A DNA stretch of 64,000 nucleotides from Gammaproteobacteria bacterium (GTDB lineage: Bacteria > Pseudomonadota > Gammaproteobacteria > JAJPIJ01), in NCBI GenBank assembly GCA_022071965.1, contig JAJVIQ010000019.1, positions 1 to 64,000 on the forward strand, read 5' to 3'. This document shows, in pieces, positions 50,523-58,741 of the stretch. The position numbers and the translations under genes were made by a program. Position 1 is the first letter of the stretch; every line of letters begins with the position of its first letter. Below the pieces are notes generated by a model. It had not been told where the DNA came from. It saw only the letters and a list, made by a program, of their open reading frames with translations, and did no database searches.

Positions 50523-51722
50523 TCAGACCTGGGTCACCGGCCTCGCCCCGCTCCGCCTTGTCAGGAAGCCCAGCGCCAACGCCGCGATCACCGTGCCTGC
50601 GGCGGCGATGGAAAATGCGGCCGTGATGCTGACCTTCTCCCACAGCCAGCCGAACAGCAGCGCGCTGGGCAGGGCCAGCATACTGCAGACGAAGTGATAC
50701 ACGCCGAAGGCCGTGCCCTTCTGATCCGCTGGCGCGACATCCCCGATGAGGGCTCGCTCGGCGGCCTCGGTGCACGACAGCGCGGCCGCATAGAAGAGAA
50801 ACAGGCCGATCCCCGCCAACACGCCTGCGGCGCCCGCGGCGATGGCCAGCAGCACGACGACCCGCGCACACCAGCCGGCGATGACTACCGGCGTGCGACC
50901 GACGTGGTCGGAGATCGACCCGGCGGCATAGGCGATGAAGACCTTGATGCCGTGCGCGACCGCCCAGAGCACCGGCACCCACAGCGTCTCGATGCCGCCC
51001 ACCTGATTCACCCAGAGCACCAGCAGCGCCTCCGGCAGGGTCGAAAGCGTCAGCGCGGCGGCGGCGGCGATCAGCCCTTGCAACCGCCGGTCGAGGGCCG
51101 ACCAACGCGGCCATGCGACCGGCAGCGGCGGTGCCGCGGGTTGTGCCGGCAGGGCGTACCAGAGGACCAGCAATATCAGCACTCCGGGCACGGCCGAGGC
51201 GAGGAAGACGTTCTGGAGGGACATGCCGCTCGCGAGCAGCGGCCAGGCCAACAACGGGCCGACGATCGCGCCGACATGATCCATGGCCCGATGAAACCCG
51301 AAGGCGCGGCCGCGCTCGGCGGTCTGCACGGCTGCCGAGATGAGCGCGTCGCGCGGCGAGGTGCGGAGCCCCTTCCCGGCCCGGTCCAGAAAACGCAAAG
51401 CCATGATGGCACCCCAGCCGGAGGCGAGTCCGATGAGCGGCCGCGCGAGGTTCGACAGCGAGTAGCCGCCGAAGACCATCCAGCGCGGGCTCCAGCCCCG
51501 GTCGGCGAGCCAGCCGGAGGCCAGCTTGAGCAGACTGGAGGTCGCCTCGGCCAGTCCCTCGATCGCGCTTACGATGAGCGGCCCACCGCCCAGCATCCCG
51601 GCGACGACCAGGGGCAGCAGCGGGGTGATCATCTCGCTGGCGACATCGTTGAGCAGTGATACGATGCTGAGCAGCACGACCAGTCGGGGCAGGGGCCGGC
51701 GGTCTGGAATGAAACTCGGCAT
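50523..51722 (-). CDS. MFS transporter
   Basis: The 399-residue protein has 12 membrane helices with the loop 2-3 motif ASGWLADRGWSPRWMVFGGY and a helix 5 basic stretch RFLDRAGKGLRTSPRDALIS. This resembles the YxiO/multidrug-type MFS group with unknown substrate. From the ATG at 51722 the N-terminus PSFIPDRRPLPRLVVLLSIV is normal, so the longer frame upstream is discarded. It is divergent from the P-type ATPase remnant across about 96 bp. A metal or drug efflux role is possible but not shown. Confidence 0.85.
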   Translation of the reverse strand: MPSFIPDRRPLPRLVVLLSIVSLLNDVASEMITPLLPLVVAGMLGGGPLIVSAIEGLAEATSSLLKLASGWLADRGWSPRWMVFGGYSLSNLARPLIGLASGWGAIMALRFLDRAGKGLRTSPRDALISAAVQTAERGRAFGFHRAMDHVGAIVGPLLAWPLLASGMSLQNVFLASAVPGVLILLVLWYALPAQPAAPPLPVAWPRWSALDRRLQGLIAAAAALTLSTLPEALLVLWVNQVGGIETLWVPVLWAVAHGIKVFIAYAAGSISDHVGRTPVVIAGWCARVVVLLAIAAGAAGVLAGIGLFLFYAAALSCTEAAERALIGDVAPADQKGTAFGVYHFVCSMLALPSALLFGWLWEKVSITAAFSIAAAGTVIAALALGFLTRRSGARPVTQV

Positions 51723-51818
51723 GAATTGGACACACGAAGCCAACGAGGGGCCGGAGTATATTCGAATTCGCCAACTCCGATGTCCGGACTCCATGCCGAT
51801 GTACCCGCGAGGCGAAGG

Positions 51819-52738
51819 ATGAACGAGGAGAACGCGGCCGGGCACATCGACCCCATCTGCGGCATGGAGGTGGATTCGGCTGCCGGCGCCGACAGCGCCG
51901 AGCGCGACGGGCGCTTCTATTGCTTCTGCTCCACGTACTGCCTGGCCGCGTTCAAGGCCGCGCCGGCGACCGCGGCGACGGCTCGCTCCGGGCAGGCCTG
52001 CCGATCGCCGGCCACGAGCCCCGGCATGACGGTGACCGGCGTGAAGATCGGCGCGATCGGGCGCGGCGGCACGGCGCGTGATCCCGTCCGTGGCATGACG
52101 GTGAGCACGAGCACGCCATCGCGCAGCGAGCGCGACGGCACCACCCACTATTTCCGCGGCGAAGGGTGTCGGCGCAGGTTCGAGTCCGCCGTGGCGGCGA
52201 CGGCCGGGCGGGGGCGCGAGTACATCTGTCCGACGCATCCGGAGGTCATGAGCACCGTGCCGGCGGCCTGCCCGCCTTGCGGCATGGCTCTGGAGGCCGT
52301 GACAGCCGGGACCGACGCCGGGGACAGCCCCGAATGGCCTCTCCGGTCGTGCTCCGGGCCGGTCTGCCGTTCTTCGAGCGCGCATGGGCGTCCGCGCTCC
52401 GCCGGCGGGCCAACATGTTCACGCTCATCGCCATCGGCGTCGGCAACGCGGCGTTACTTGCGCGCGGCGGGATTGATGCCGCAGCGATCGAATCCCTTGC
52501 CGAGCAGGCGCGCGCGCTCGTGCGCGCCCGGCGGCTGAGCCGCGCAACGCTACGGAACATTCGCCGGAACCTGGCGTTCGCGTTCCTCTACAATGTGCTT
52601 GGTGTGCCGATTGCCGCGGGTGTACTTTATCCCTTCACCGGCATGGTGCTGTCACCCGTGATCGCGGCAGCCGCCATGTCGTTGAGCTCGATGTCGGCAA
52701 TCTTCAACGCATCGCGGCTGCAGCGGGTGCGGCTGTAA
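51819..52738 (+). pseudogene. Copper-type P-type ATPase with the catalytic core deleted and a frameshift
   Basis: The N-terminus is a YHS metal-binding domain (IDPICGMEVDSA, FYCFCSTYCLAAFKAA), then a second degenerate YHS-like part (DPVRGMTVS) and a heavy-metal binding domain ([20 protein letters not shown]). The frame changes near 52330. The next frame holds the entry to the membrane domain ([30 protein letters not shown]). It then passes straight to the very C-terminal helices ([40 protein letters not shown]). The actuator domain, the phosphorylation site DKTGT and the ATP-binding domain are missing, about 400 residues, so it cannot pump. Relict function as a metal-binding protein is conceivable. 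Confidence 0.88.
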
Positions 52739-52806
52739 CGGACCCCCGCAGACCGCGTTTCCGCGCGGCGGCACGGCGCACCGAACGATAGATGAGGGTG
52801 GGAATC

Positions 52807-53421
52807 ATGATCGAAATCGTCCCGAACTGGCACCCGATCCTGGTGCACTTCACCGTTGCCCTGCTGGTCGTCGCGCCGCTGTTGTTCTTCGCGTCCACCT
52901 GGCTGCCCGTGGAATCCCCCACGAAGCTGCGTCTGCTCGCGGCAGCACGATGCAACCTGCTGCTCGGGTACGTCATCAGCCTCGGAACCGTTGCCGCCGG
53001 ATGGTATGCCGCCAGCACCGTCGCTCACGATGAGGCCGCGCACGCCGCCATGCTCATGCATCGCAATTTCGCGCTGATCACGCTCGCCGCCTACACACCC
53101 TTCGTGCTGTGGACGCTGACGCGCGGCCACGGGCCGCGGTCGCATGGGTTCCTGTTCGCGGTCCTGTTGTTGCTGCCCATGGGGTCGCTGACCCTGACGG
53201 CGTGGCGCGGCGGCGAGCTGGTGTACGTTCATGGACTGGGCGTGCAGTCGTTGCCGGACCTCCGTGGCGAGCATCATCACGGCGAGGACGAATCGGCCCA
53301 TGCGGCCGGGTCCGGACCGGGCACCGCGCATGACGCCGGGAACGAGAACGGGGACGGCGGCGACGGTGACGATCACGACAATGGACAGGAGCACGCGCAC
53401 GAGGATGCGCCGCAGCCCTGA
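52807..53421 (+). CDS. DUF2231 membrane protein with acidic/histidine-rich tail
   Basis: The 204-residue protein has four membrane helices in the DUF2231 pattern, beginning IVPNWHPILVHFTVALLVVA with the conserved PxHPxxVHF-type motif and AGWYAASTVAHDEAAHAAML with further histidines. The last 50 residues are soluble and rich in His, Asp, Glu and Gly (GEHHHGEDESAHAAG, DDHDNGQEHAHEDAPQ), and may bind metal. It follows the P-type ATPase remnant. GAGGGTGGGA precedes the ATG at 52807. DUF2231 proteins are often found beside heavy-metal systems. The function is not known. Confidence 0.8.
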   Translation: MIEIVPNWHPILVHFTVALLVVAPLLFFASTWLPVESPTKLRLLAAARCNLLLGYVISLGTVAAGWYAASTVAHDEAAHAAMLMHRNFALITLAAYTPFVLWTLTRGHGPRSHGFLFAVLLLLPMGSLTLTAWRGGELVYVHGLGVQSLPDLRGEHHHGEDESAHAAGSGPGTAHDAGNENGDGGDGDDHDNGQEHAHEDAPQP

Positions 53422-53444
53422 GATCGCCGCGTCCGCAGTGAGCC

Positions 53445-54197
53445 TCAGGCCTGCGCCGCCAGCCGCTCCTTGATGATGGCCCACAGGGCCGCGAATGCGC
53501 GCCCGGGATCCGACGGCCCGGCAAAGGCCCCCACGGGTGCCTGCTCCAGCCCCATCCTTTCGATCTGGCTCGCATAGGGAATGAAGACGCGCAGCAGCTC
53601 CGCATGCTGCGCGGCGAACTGCTGCACCAGCTGGACATGCACCTGGCGGCGTCGGTCGAGCATGGAAAAGAACGGCATGAGCTCGAGGGACTCCGCTCCG
53701 CTCCGCCGCAGAAATTCAGTCAGCATGTCGTACGCCCGCAGCGAGAGGTGGGTGGGTATGATCGGGACAAGCAGCGCATCGGCGGCGTTGAACACGTTCT
53801 CGGACACCAGTGAGATTCCCGGAGGGCAATCGAGCAGGACATAGTCGAAGTCATCTACCACGGACTTCAGGATCCTGCGCAGGCGATCCGCGGAGTGCTT
53901 CTCCTCGTTCAGAATGAGGTCGAGATTGCGGTGGGAAAAATCCGCCGGAACCACGGACAGCCGCTCGTAGACTGTCGGCACTATGTTCTCCAGGATCTGG
54001 CTCCTCCGGCCAATCAACTTCTCGCTGCCTCCCTTGAGTTCCGGCTCCACGCGCAGGTAGAAGCTCGCGGCCCCCTGCGGATCGAGGTCCACGAGCAGCA
54101 CGCGCGCACCCTCCTGCGACGCTAACCACGCCAGGTTGACAGCGGCGGCGGTCTTGCCGACGCCGCCTTTCAGGTTGTAGGCGGCCAGTACGGTCAC
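53445..54197 (-). CDS. Orphan ParA/MinD-family ATPase
   Basis: The 250-residue protein begins TVLAAYNLKGGVGKTAAAVN, the deviant Walker A motif of ParA-type ATPases, and has LLVDLDPQGAASFYLRV and DYVLLDCPPGISLVSENVF. The full fold is present. No ParB or centromere-like repeat is adjacent, so it is not a plasmid-type partition system. The GTG at 54197 overlaps the CHAD gene stop (GTGA) and has GGAGAC upstream. It is the third gene of djlA-CHAD-parA. Orphan ParA proteins position cellular cargo by moving on the nucleoid; the cargo here is inferred from the CHAD partner. Confidence 0.88.
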   Translation of the reverse strand: MTVLAAYNLKGGVGKTAAAVNLAWLASQEGARVLLVDLDPQGAASFYLRVEPELKGGSEKLIGRRSQILENIVPTVYERLSVVPADFSHRNLDLILNEEKHSADRLRRILKSVVDDFDYVLLDCPPGISLVSENVFNAADALLVPIIPTHLSLRAYDMLTEFLRRSGAESLELMPFFSMLDRRRQVHVQLVQQFAAQHAELLRVFIPYASQIERMGLEQAPVGAFAGPSDPGRAFAALWAIIKERLAAQA

Positions 54198-55171
54198 GTT
54201 GCTGTCTCCTCCAACATTCTCCGGAATCTGCGGCGATTGCGTTTGCGTCCGAACTTCCGGCAGCGCTCCGTGGCCTGCCGCCTCGCCGACCGCAACTCTT
54301 CGCGTATCTCCCGGCGCCACTGGCGCATGGCGACGGCCGCTGGCGGCGCGACATCGCTCGCCTCGTTCTCCACCAGCATCTCGCCCAGCGCCCCGACCTG
54401 CACGTGCAGGTCGCACAAGTCTCCCAGATCGTCCTGCAGCCGCCTCAGCGGTCGCGTTAGCCTCGCAATTGCATCATCGCCGTACAGCTCGCTGAAGGCC
54501 TCCACCGCGTAGCGCAGCTCCTTGCCATCCTTGCGCAGGGCATGCAGCCGTCTGTATCGGCTGTCCGCGCCGATCCGGCCGCAACGCCGGCAGAAGTCTT
54601 CCCAGCCGCTGCGGAGGCTCGCGCCCGCGAATTCCCGCGCCGGCGCGGATGGCGCGCCGGAAATGCGCTGTTCATCCAGAAAGTGGAACCAGTCGGCCTT
54701 GAGCTGCCCGTATCGCGCCGAGGTCAGCAACCGGAGCAGTCCGCTGCGGGCGACCCGGCGACGTTCGGCGATCTCGGCCTGCAATGCGGCTGCCGGTTCC
54801 CTGGCCAGGGGCGGCCTGCGCTCGCCTCGGAGACGCTGGAGCAGCACGTCGAGGTCGCGTTGGCGACCGGCCGACGTTGCCATCCATGCGAAATCCCTCT
54901 GGAAGCGCTTCAATGCGCGGCCGTCCAGACATTCGCCGAATCTCCGCAACAGTGCGCGGGTGCGCCGGATGGCGACGCGAAACTCATGCAGGGGTTCGAT
55001 GTCGCGGTCATCGAGGACGCCCGCCTCGGCAACGACGAGCTGGGAGCGGTATTGACTCAATACCCCGGCGAGGACCGTGCGCATGGACTGCCCGCCGGGG
55101 GCGCGGCCGGATTCCGTTCCGCGCGGCGCCGGGCGCATGCCGCCCCGCTGCCGCGCCGCGCCCCTGCTCAC
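54194..55171 (-). CDS. CHAD-domain protein
   Basis: The 325-residue helical protein has the CHAD signature with conserved histidines and arginines: EPLHEFRVAIRRTRALLRRF at the N-terminal repeat and LHALRKDGKELRYAVEAF at the C-terminal one. CHAD domains bind polyphosphate, and CHAD proteins are known to localise to polyphosphate granules in other bacteria. The GTG at 55171 overlaps the djlA stop (GTGA), and the gene stop overlaps the ParA start in the same way. Later ATGs (residues 12 and 30) are alternatives. The C-terminus is strongly basic (KFGRKRNRRRFRRML), as if to bind an anion or DNA. Confidence 0.88.
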   Translation of the reverse strand: MSRGAARQRGGMRPAPRGTESGRAPGGQSMRTVLAGVLSQYRSQLVVAEAGVLDDRDIEPLHEFRVAIRRTRALLRRFGECLDGRALKRFQRDFAWMATSAGRQRDLDVLLQRLRGERRPPLAREPAAALQAEIAERRRVARSGLLRLLTSARYGQLKADWFHFLDEQRISGAPSAPAREFAGASLRSGWEDFCRRCGRIGADSRYRRLHALRKDGKELRYAVEAFSELYGDDAIARLTRPLRRLQDDLGDLCDLHVQVGALGEMLVENEASDVAPPAAVAMRQWRREIREELRSARRQATERCRKFGRKRNRRRFRRMLEETAT

Positions 55172-55956
55172 GCAACCCCTCGTACGGACTGTATCCGCTC
55201 GTAGGCGCGCCGTATCGCCTGGGTCCGGTCATTGGCCATGCGTATCATCTCCTCGGACATGCCCTCGCCGGCGAGCTTGTCCGGGTGGTGCCTGCTGAGC
55301 AGACGGCGGTAGGCGCGCTTGACCTCCGCATCGCTGGCATTCATCTCGATGCCCAGCGTGCCATAGGCGGATTCCAGATCATCGGCAGGCGCGGATCGAT
55401 CCGGCTGCCGTGCTCGGCCACCGCGCCCCGCCGAGGCCGCGCGCAGCAGTTGCTCGAACATGGGCCGCGGGACCCCCAGCCGAACGCAGAAGTAGCGCAA
55501 CGCGGAGTCCTCCTGCGGCGTCAGCGCGCCGTCGGCGAGGGCCGCGGACAACTGTATCTCGGTGAACAGGCCAAGCAGCATCGGGTGTCTGCCGCACCGC
55601 GCACGGAAGCGATTCAGCGTCTCGTCGAGGCGGAAGTCCGCCGCCTTGCCCTGCCGGAACATGTCCATCGCCATCTGCCGATGCGCGGCGTTGAGCGCCA
55701 TGCGATCCATGACCCGGGAGGCCATCGCGATCTCCTCCTCGCTCACGCGTCCGTCGGCCTTGCAGAGATACCCCATGACCGAGAACGTCGCCTGCAGGAA
55801 GATCGCCTGCGTGTCTGACCGTTCGCCCGTCCCGGCCGGGGCGGCGCGTTGCCGCCCGTCCATCATGTGCCCGAGTACGGCGCCCGCCACGGCGGCCCAT
55901 GGACCGCCCAGCAGGTAGCCGGCGATGCCCCCGATGACCTTTCCCAACCATTTCAC
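55168..55956 (-). CDS. djlA: DjlA-type co-chaperone
   Basis: DjlA is an inner-membrane J-domain protein that stimulates DnaK. The N-terminal membrane segment reads VKWLGKVIGGIAGYLLGGPW. A TerB-like middle domain follows (QATFSVMGYLCKADGRVSEE). The C-terminal J domain has the HPD motif in RAYRRLLSRHHPDKLAGEG. The GTG at 55956 gives the standard start and 262 residues, although an ATG 13 codons upstream exists. The stop overlaps the CHAD start, so a chaperone is tied to a CHAD protein and a ParA ATPase. Confidence 0.9.
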   Translation of the reverse strand: MKWLGKVIGGIAGYLLGGPWAAVAGAVLGHMMDGRQRAAPAGTGERSDTQAIFLQATFSVMGYLCKADGRVSEEEIAMASRVMDRMALNAAHRQMAMDMFRQGKAADFRLDETLNRFRARCGRHPMLLGLFTEIQLSAALADGALTPQEDSALRYFCVRLGVPRPMFEQLLRAASAGRGGRARQPDRSAPADDLESAYGTLGIEMNASDAEVKRAYRRLLSRHHPDKLAGEGMSEEMIRMANDRTQAIRRAYERIQSVRGVA

Positions 55957-56060
55957 GATTGAACCGCTCCCCTCCCCGAATCCGGCCGCCGCCACTGCCT
56001 GATTCCGCCCGCCCCCGGGCCGGCGTAGGCATTCAATGGTCTCGAGCAGGGAAGATAAAC

Positions 56061-57500
56061 CTACAGGCTCTCCGCGGCAAAATCGGCAAGTCTGGAGCGT
56101 TCCCCGCGCATCAGGATGATATGGCCGCCATGCCGCCAGCCCTTGAAGCGATCCACCACATAGGTCAGGCCGGAGGTGGTTTCGCTCAGGTACGGCGTGT
56201 CAATCTGCCCGATATTGCCGAGCGCGAGGATCTTCGTCCCCGGGCCCGCGCGCGTGATGAGCGTCTTCATCTGCTTGGAGGTGAGATTCTGCGCCTCGTC
56301 GAGAATGATGTAACGATTGAGAAAGGTGCGGCCCCGCATGAAGTTCAGCGATCGGATCTTGATGCGCTTCTGCAGAATGTCGGCCGTGGCCTGCCGGCCC
56401 CACTCGCCGCCGACCTCGCTTTGCGTGAGCACCTCGAGATTGTCGAGCAGCGCGCCCATCCACGGCGTCATCTTCTCCTCCTCGGTGCCGGGGAGGAATC
56501 CGATGTCCTCGCCCACGGGGATGGTGACGCGTGTCATGACGATTTCCCTGTAACGCTTCAGCTCCATGGCCTGCATGAGGCCGGCCGCCAGCGCTAGCAG
56601 CGTCTTGCCGGTACCAGCGGTGCCGAGGAGGCTGACGAAGTCCACCTCCGGGTCCATCAGCAGATTCAGGGCGAAATTCTGCTCGCGGTTGCGCGCGGTG
56701 ATGCCCCACACCGCGTTGTGCTCGCGCCGGTAGTCCACCGCGCGCTCGATCACCGCCCGGTCGCCCTCGATGCGGCGCACGATGGCCTCGAACCCCTCAT
56801 CGTCGCCGTTCTCCGGGTGATACAGGCATTCATTCGGGTTGAGGCCCGCCACGATCGGGCCGCGTATCGCGTAATAGGTCCGTTCACCCTCCTGCCAGCA
56901 TTCCAGTCTATCGCTGTGCCGGTCCCAGAAGTCCTGCGGCAGCTCCTCGTAGCCGGCGTAGAGCAGCGAGACGTCGTCCAGGACCTTGTCGCTGTAGTAG
57001 TCCTCGGCCGTTATCCCGAGAACCCGGGCCTTGATCCGCAGATTGATGTCCTTGGAGACCAGGCAAATCTGCTTGTCCTTGTGGATGTTCTGCAGCGCGA
57101 TGACCGTGCCGAGTATGGAATTGTCCGGCCTGTTGCCGGGTAGCGGCACCGGCAGATCCTCGGTCAGCGAACTGGTCTGCAGGTAAAGGCGGCCGCTTGG
57201 AGACGCGCCATTGAAGCCGCCATTCTGATTCAGGGGACCCGGTACGGGCAGGCCCTGCTCGATGGCATTCTTGTCGGCACCGCCGATCAGATCATCGAGG
57301 AACCGGCTGACCTGGCGCGCATTGCGCGAGACCTCCGATGAACCTTTCTTGGCATGGTCCAGCTCCTCGAGCACCACCATCGGAATGAAGAGGTCGTGTT
57401 CCTGGAACCGGTAGATTGCGGTGGGATCGTGCATCAACACGTTGGTGTCGAGCACGAAAAACCTGCTGCGGTCGATATCCGGCGATGCCTTCTTTGCCAT
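56061..57500 (-). CDS. PIN-PhoH family protein
   Basis: The 479-residue protein combines an N-terminal PIN nuclease domain (residues 12-160, with FVLDTNVLMHDPTAI) and a C-terminal PhoH helicase-like ATPase domain. Walker A is LLGTAGTGKTLLALAAG near residue 293 and Walker B is RYIILDEAQNLTSKQMKTL. This is the PhoH2/YlaK-type arrangement of an RNA helicase-nuclease. It may act in RNA turnover. It stands alone between djlA and bcp. TCGGCATTT-type regulatory features are not seen. Confidence 0.92.
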   Translation of the reverse strand: MAKKASPDIDRSRFFVLDTNVLMHDPTAIYRFQEHDLFIPMVVLEELDHAKKGSSEVSRNARQVSRFLDDLIGGADKNAIEQGLPVPGPLNQNGGFNGASPSGRLYLQTSSLTEDLPVPLPGNRPDNSILGTVIALQNIHKDKQICLVSKDINLRIKARVLGITAEDYYSDKVLDDVSLLYAGYEELPQDFWDRHSDRLECWQEGERTYYAIRGPIVAGLNPNECLYHPENGDDEGFEAIVRRIEGDRAVIERAVDYRREHNAVWGITARNREQNFALNLLMDPEVDFVSLLGTAGTGKTLLALAAGLMQAMELKRYREIVMTRVTIPVGEDIGFLPGTEEEKMTPWMGALLDNLEVLTQSEVGGEWGRQATADILQKRIKIRSLNFMRGRTFLNRYIILDEAQNLTSKQMKTLITRAGPGTKILALGNIGQIDTPYLSETTSGLTYVVDRFKGWRHGGHIILMRGERSRLADFAAESL

Positions 57501-57550
57501 CAGTCCTCGTTCAGATTCTCGGCGGATCCCGCGGGAACGGAAAGGCGGGC

Positions 57551-58018
57551 TCAGAGCTCCCTCGCCGCCGCGAGAACCTCCTCGACATGCCCGTCAACCT
57601 TCACCTTGCGCCACTCCCGGCGCAGCACGCCCCCTGCGTCGATGAGAAACGTGCTGCGTTCGATCCCGCGCACCCTTCGGCCGTACATGGTCCTTTCCTT
57701 GATGACGCCGAACATCGAGCAGAGCCGCTCGTCAACGTCGGAAAGCAGCTCGAAAGGGAAGCAGTGCTTGGCCTTGAACTTGTCGTGGGCGGCGGGGCTG
57801 TCGCGCGATACGCCGAGGATCACGGTATTCAGTTTCCGGAACGCGGCATGCTGGTCCCGGAACGCCTGGCCCTCGGCCGTGCACCCCGGGGTGTCGTCCT
57901 TCGGGTAGAAATAAAGCACGACATTGCTGCCCTTCAGGTCCGCCGATTTGATGCTCCGGCCGCTCGTCGATGCCGCGGTATACGAGGGGACCTTCCTGCC
58001 TACGGCGACCGTGCTCAT
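57551..58018 (-). CDS. bcp: Thioredoxin-dependent peroxiredoxin Bcp/PrxQ
   Basis: The 155-residue enzyme reduces alkyl hydroperoxides. The peroxidatic Cys46 is in YPKDDTPGCTAEGQAFRD. The resolving Cys that follows five residues later in E. coli Bcp is absent. Other cysteines are Cys86 (KAKHCFPFELLSD) and Cys100, either of which could serve as the resolving residue as in XfPrxQ-like enzymes. It lies just downstream of gcvR, the conserved gammaproteobacterial pairing. Confidence 0.92.
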   Translation of the reverse strand: MSTVAVGRKVPSYTAASTSGRSIKSADLKGSNVVLYFYPKDDTPGCTAEGQAFRDQHAAFRKLNTVILGVSRDSPAAHDKFKAKHCFPFELLSDVDERLCSMFGVIKERTMYGRRVRGIERSTFLIDAGGVLRREWRKVKVDGHVEEVLAAAREL

Positions 58019-58038
58019 CGTACCTGCCCGCCCCCCTG

Positions 58039-58566
58039 TTATTTCACCGGCTCCATGATCGAGTCGAGATTCAGCCTGTCGCAGAACTCCATGAATTCCC
58101 CCCGCAACCCGGCGATGGAGGTGTTGTTGGGCACCGCGATGGTCATGTGCAGCGAGAACATCGGCGCGCCGGTGTGCGTCGCCGCGTAGCCGCTGGTGTA
58201 CATGTCCTCGATGTTGATGTTGCGCGCCGTGAAGAAACTGGCGATCTCGTAGACCACACCGGGATGATCGTAGGAGACGACCTCCACCGCATATGGCACC
58301 AGGCTCGTGGAGCTCTTGCGCGGCTCCGTGCGCTTGGTGGTGAGGACCAGGCCGGTGCTCTCCTGCAGGCGCGGCAGGGCGGACTCGATCTTGGCCACGA
58401 CATCCCACGTTCCGGACACGAGCATGATGAGCGAGAACTCGCAGCCGAGCATGGTCATGCGGCTGTCCGCGACGTTGCCGCCACAATCGCGCACGACCTT
58501 GGTGATGGCATCGAGCAGTCCGGGTTTGCTCGGGCCAACGGCGGCGACGACGAGGAAGTTCTGCAT
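58039..58566 (-). CDS. gcvR: Glycine cleavage system transcriptional repressor-type ACT protein
   Basis: The 175-residue protein has two ACT domains: NFLVVAAVGPSKPGLLDAIT at the N-terminus and PYAVEVVSYDHPGVVYEIAS in the second half. GcvR binds GcvA and represses the glycine cleavage genes. Membership of the family is clear, but no gcvA is adjacent. The ATG at 58566 gives the normal start. The bcp gene follows after 20 bp, so the two are likely co-transcribed. Confidence 0.9.
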   Translation of the reverse strand: MQNFLVVAAVGPSKPGLLDAITKVVRDCGGNVADSRMTMLGCEFSLIMLVSGTWDVVAKIESALPRLQESTGLVLTTKRTEPRKSSTSLVPYAVEVVSYDHPGVVYEIASFFTARNINIEDMYTSGYAATHTGAPMFSLHMTIAVPNNTSIAGLRGEFMEFCDRLNLDSIMEPVK

Positions 58567-58688
58567 CAAGGCAATGGGGACAGCCGGAGGGATGGTCGGA
58601 TTCCTGCGGGAGGCGTCGTGAGTTCTTTTGCCGCGCATTGTGCCCGGTTCGAGTTGCCCCCTCAAGCCTCCGCAGACGGGCCCCGCGG

Positions 58689-58713
58689 AAAAAAAGCCCC
58701 GCAGCAGCGGGGC
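58689..58713 (-). terminator. Intrinsic terminator after the beta-barrel gene
   Basis: GCCCCGC (58696-58702) pairs with GCGGGGC (58707-58713) around AGCA. On the minus strand it is followed by seven T residues. It ends the 58742-59353 transcript before gcvR. Confidence 0.88.
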
Positions 58714-58741
58714 GAATGTCTCAGCCTACAACAAACCGAGA

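Noticed and set aside
51726-52538. Single intact 270-residue novel protein at the P-type ATPase site
   Set aside because: The frame changes from YHS/heavy-metal domain sequence to nonsense near 52330, while the membrane part continues in another frame. A broken ATPase explains it better.
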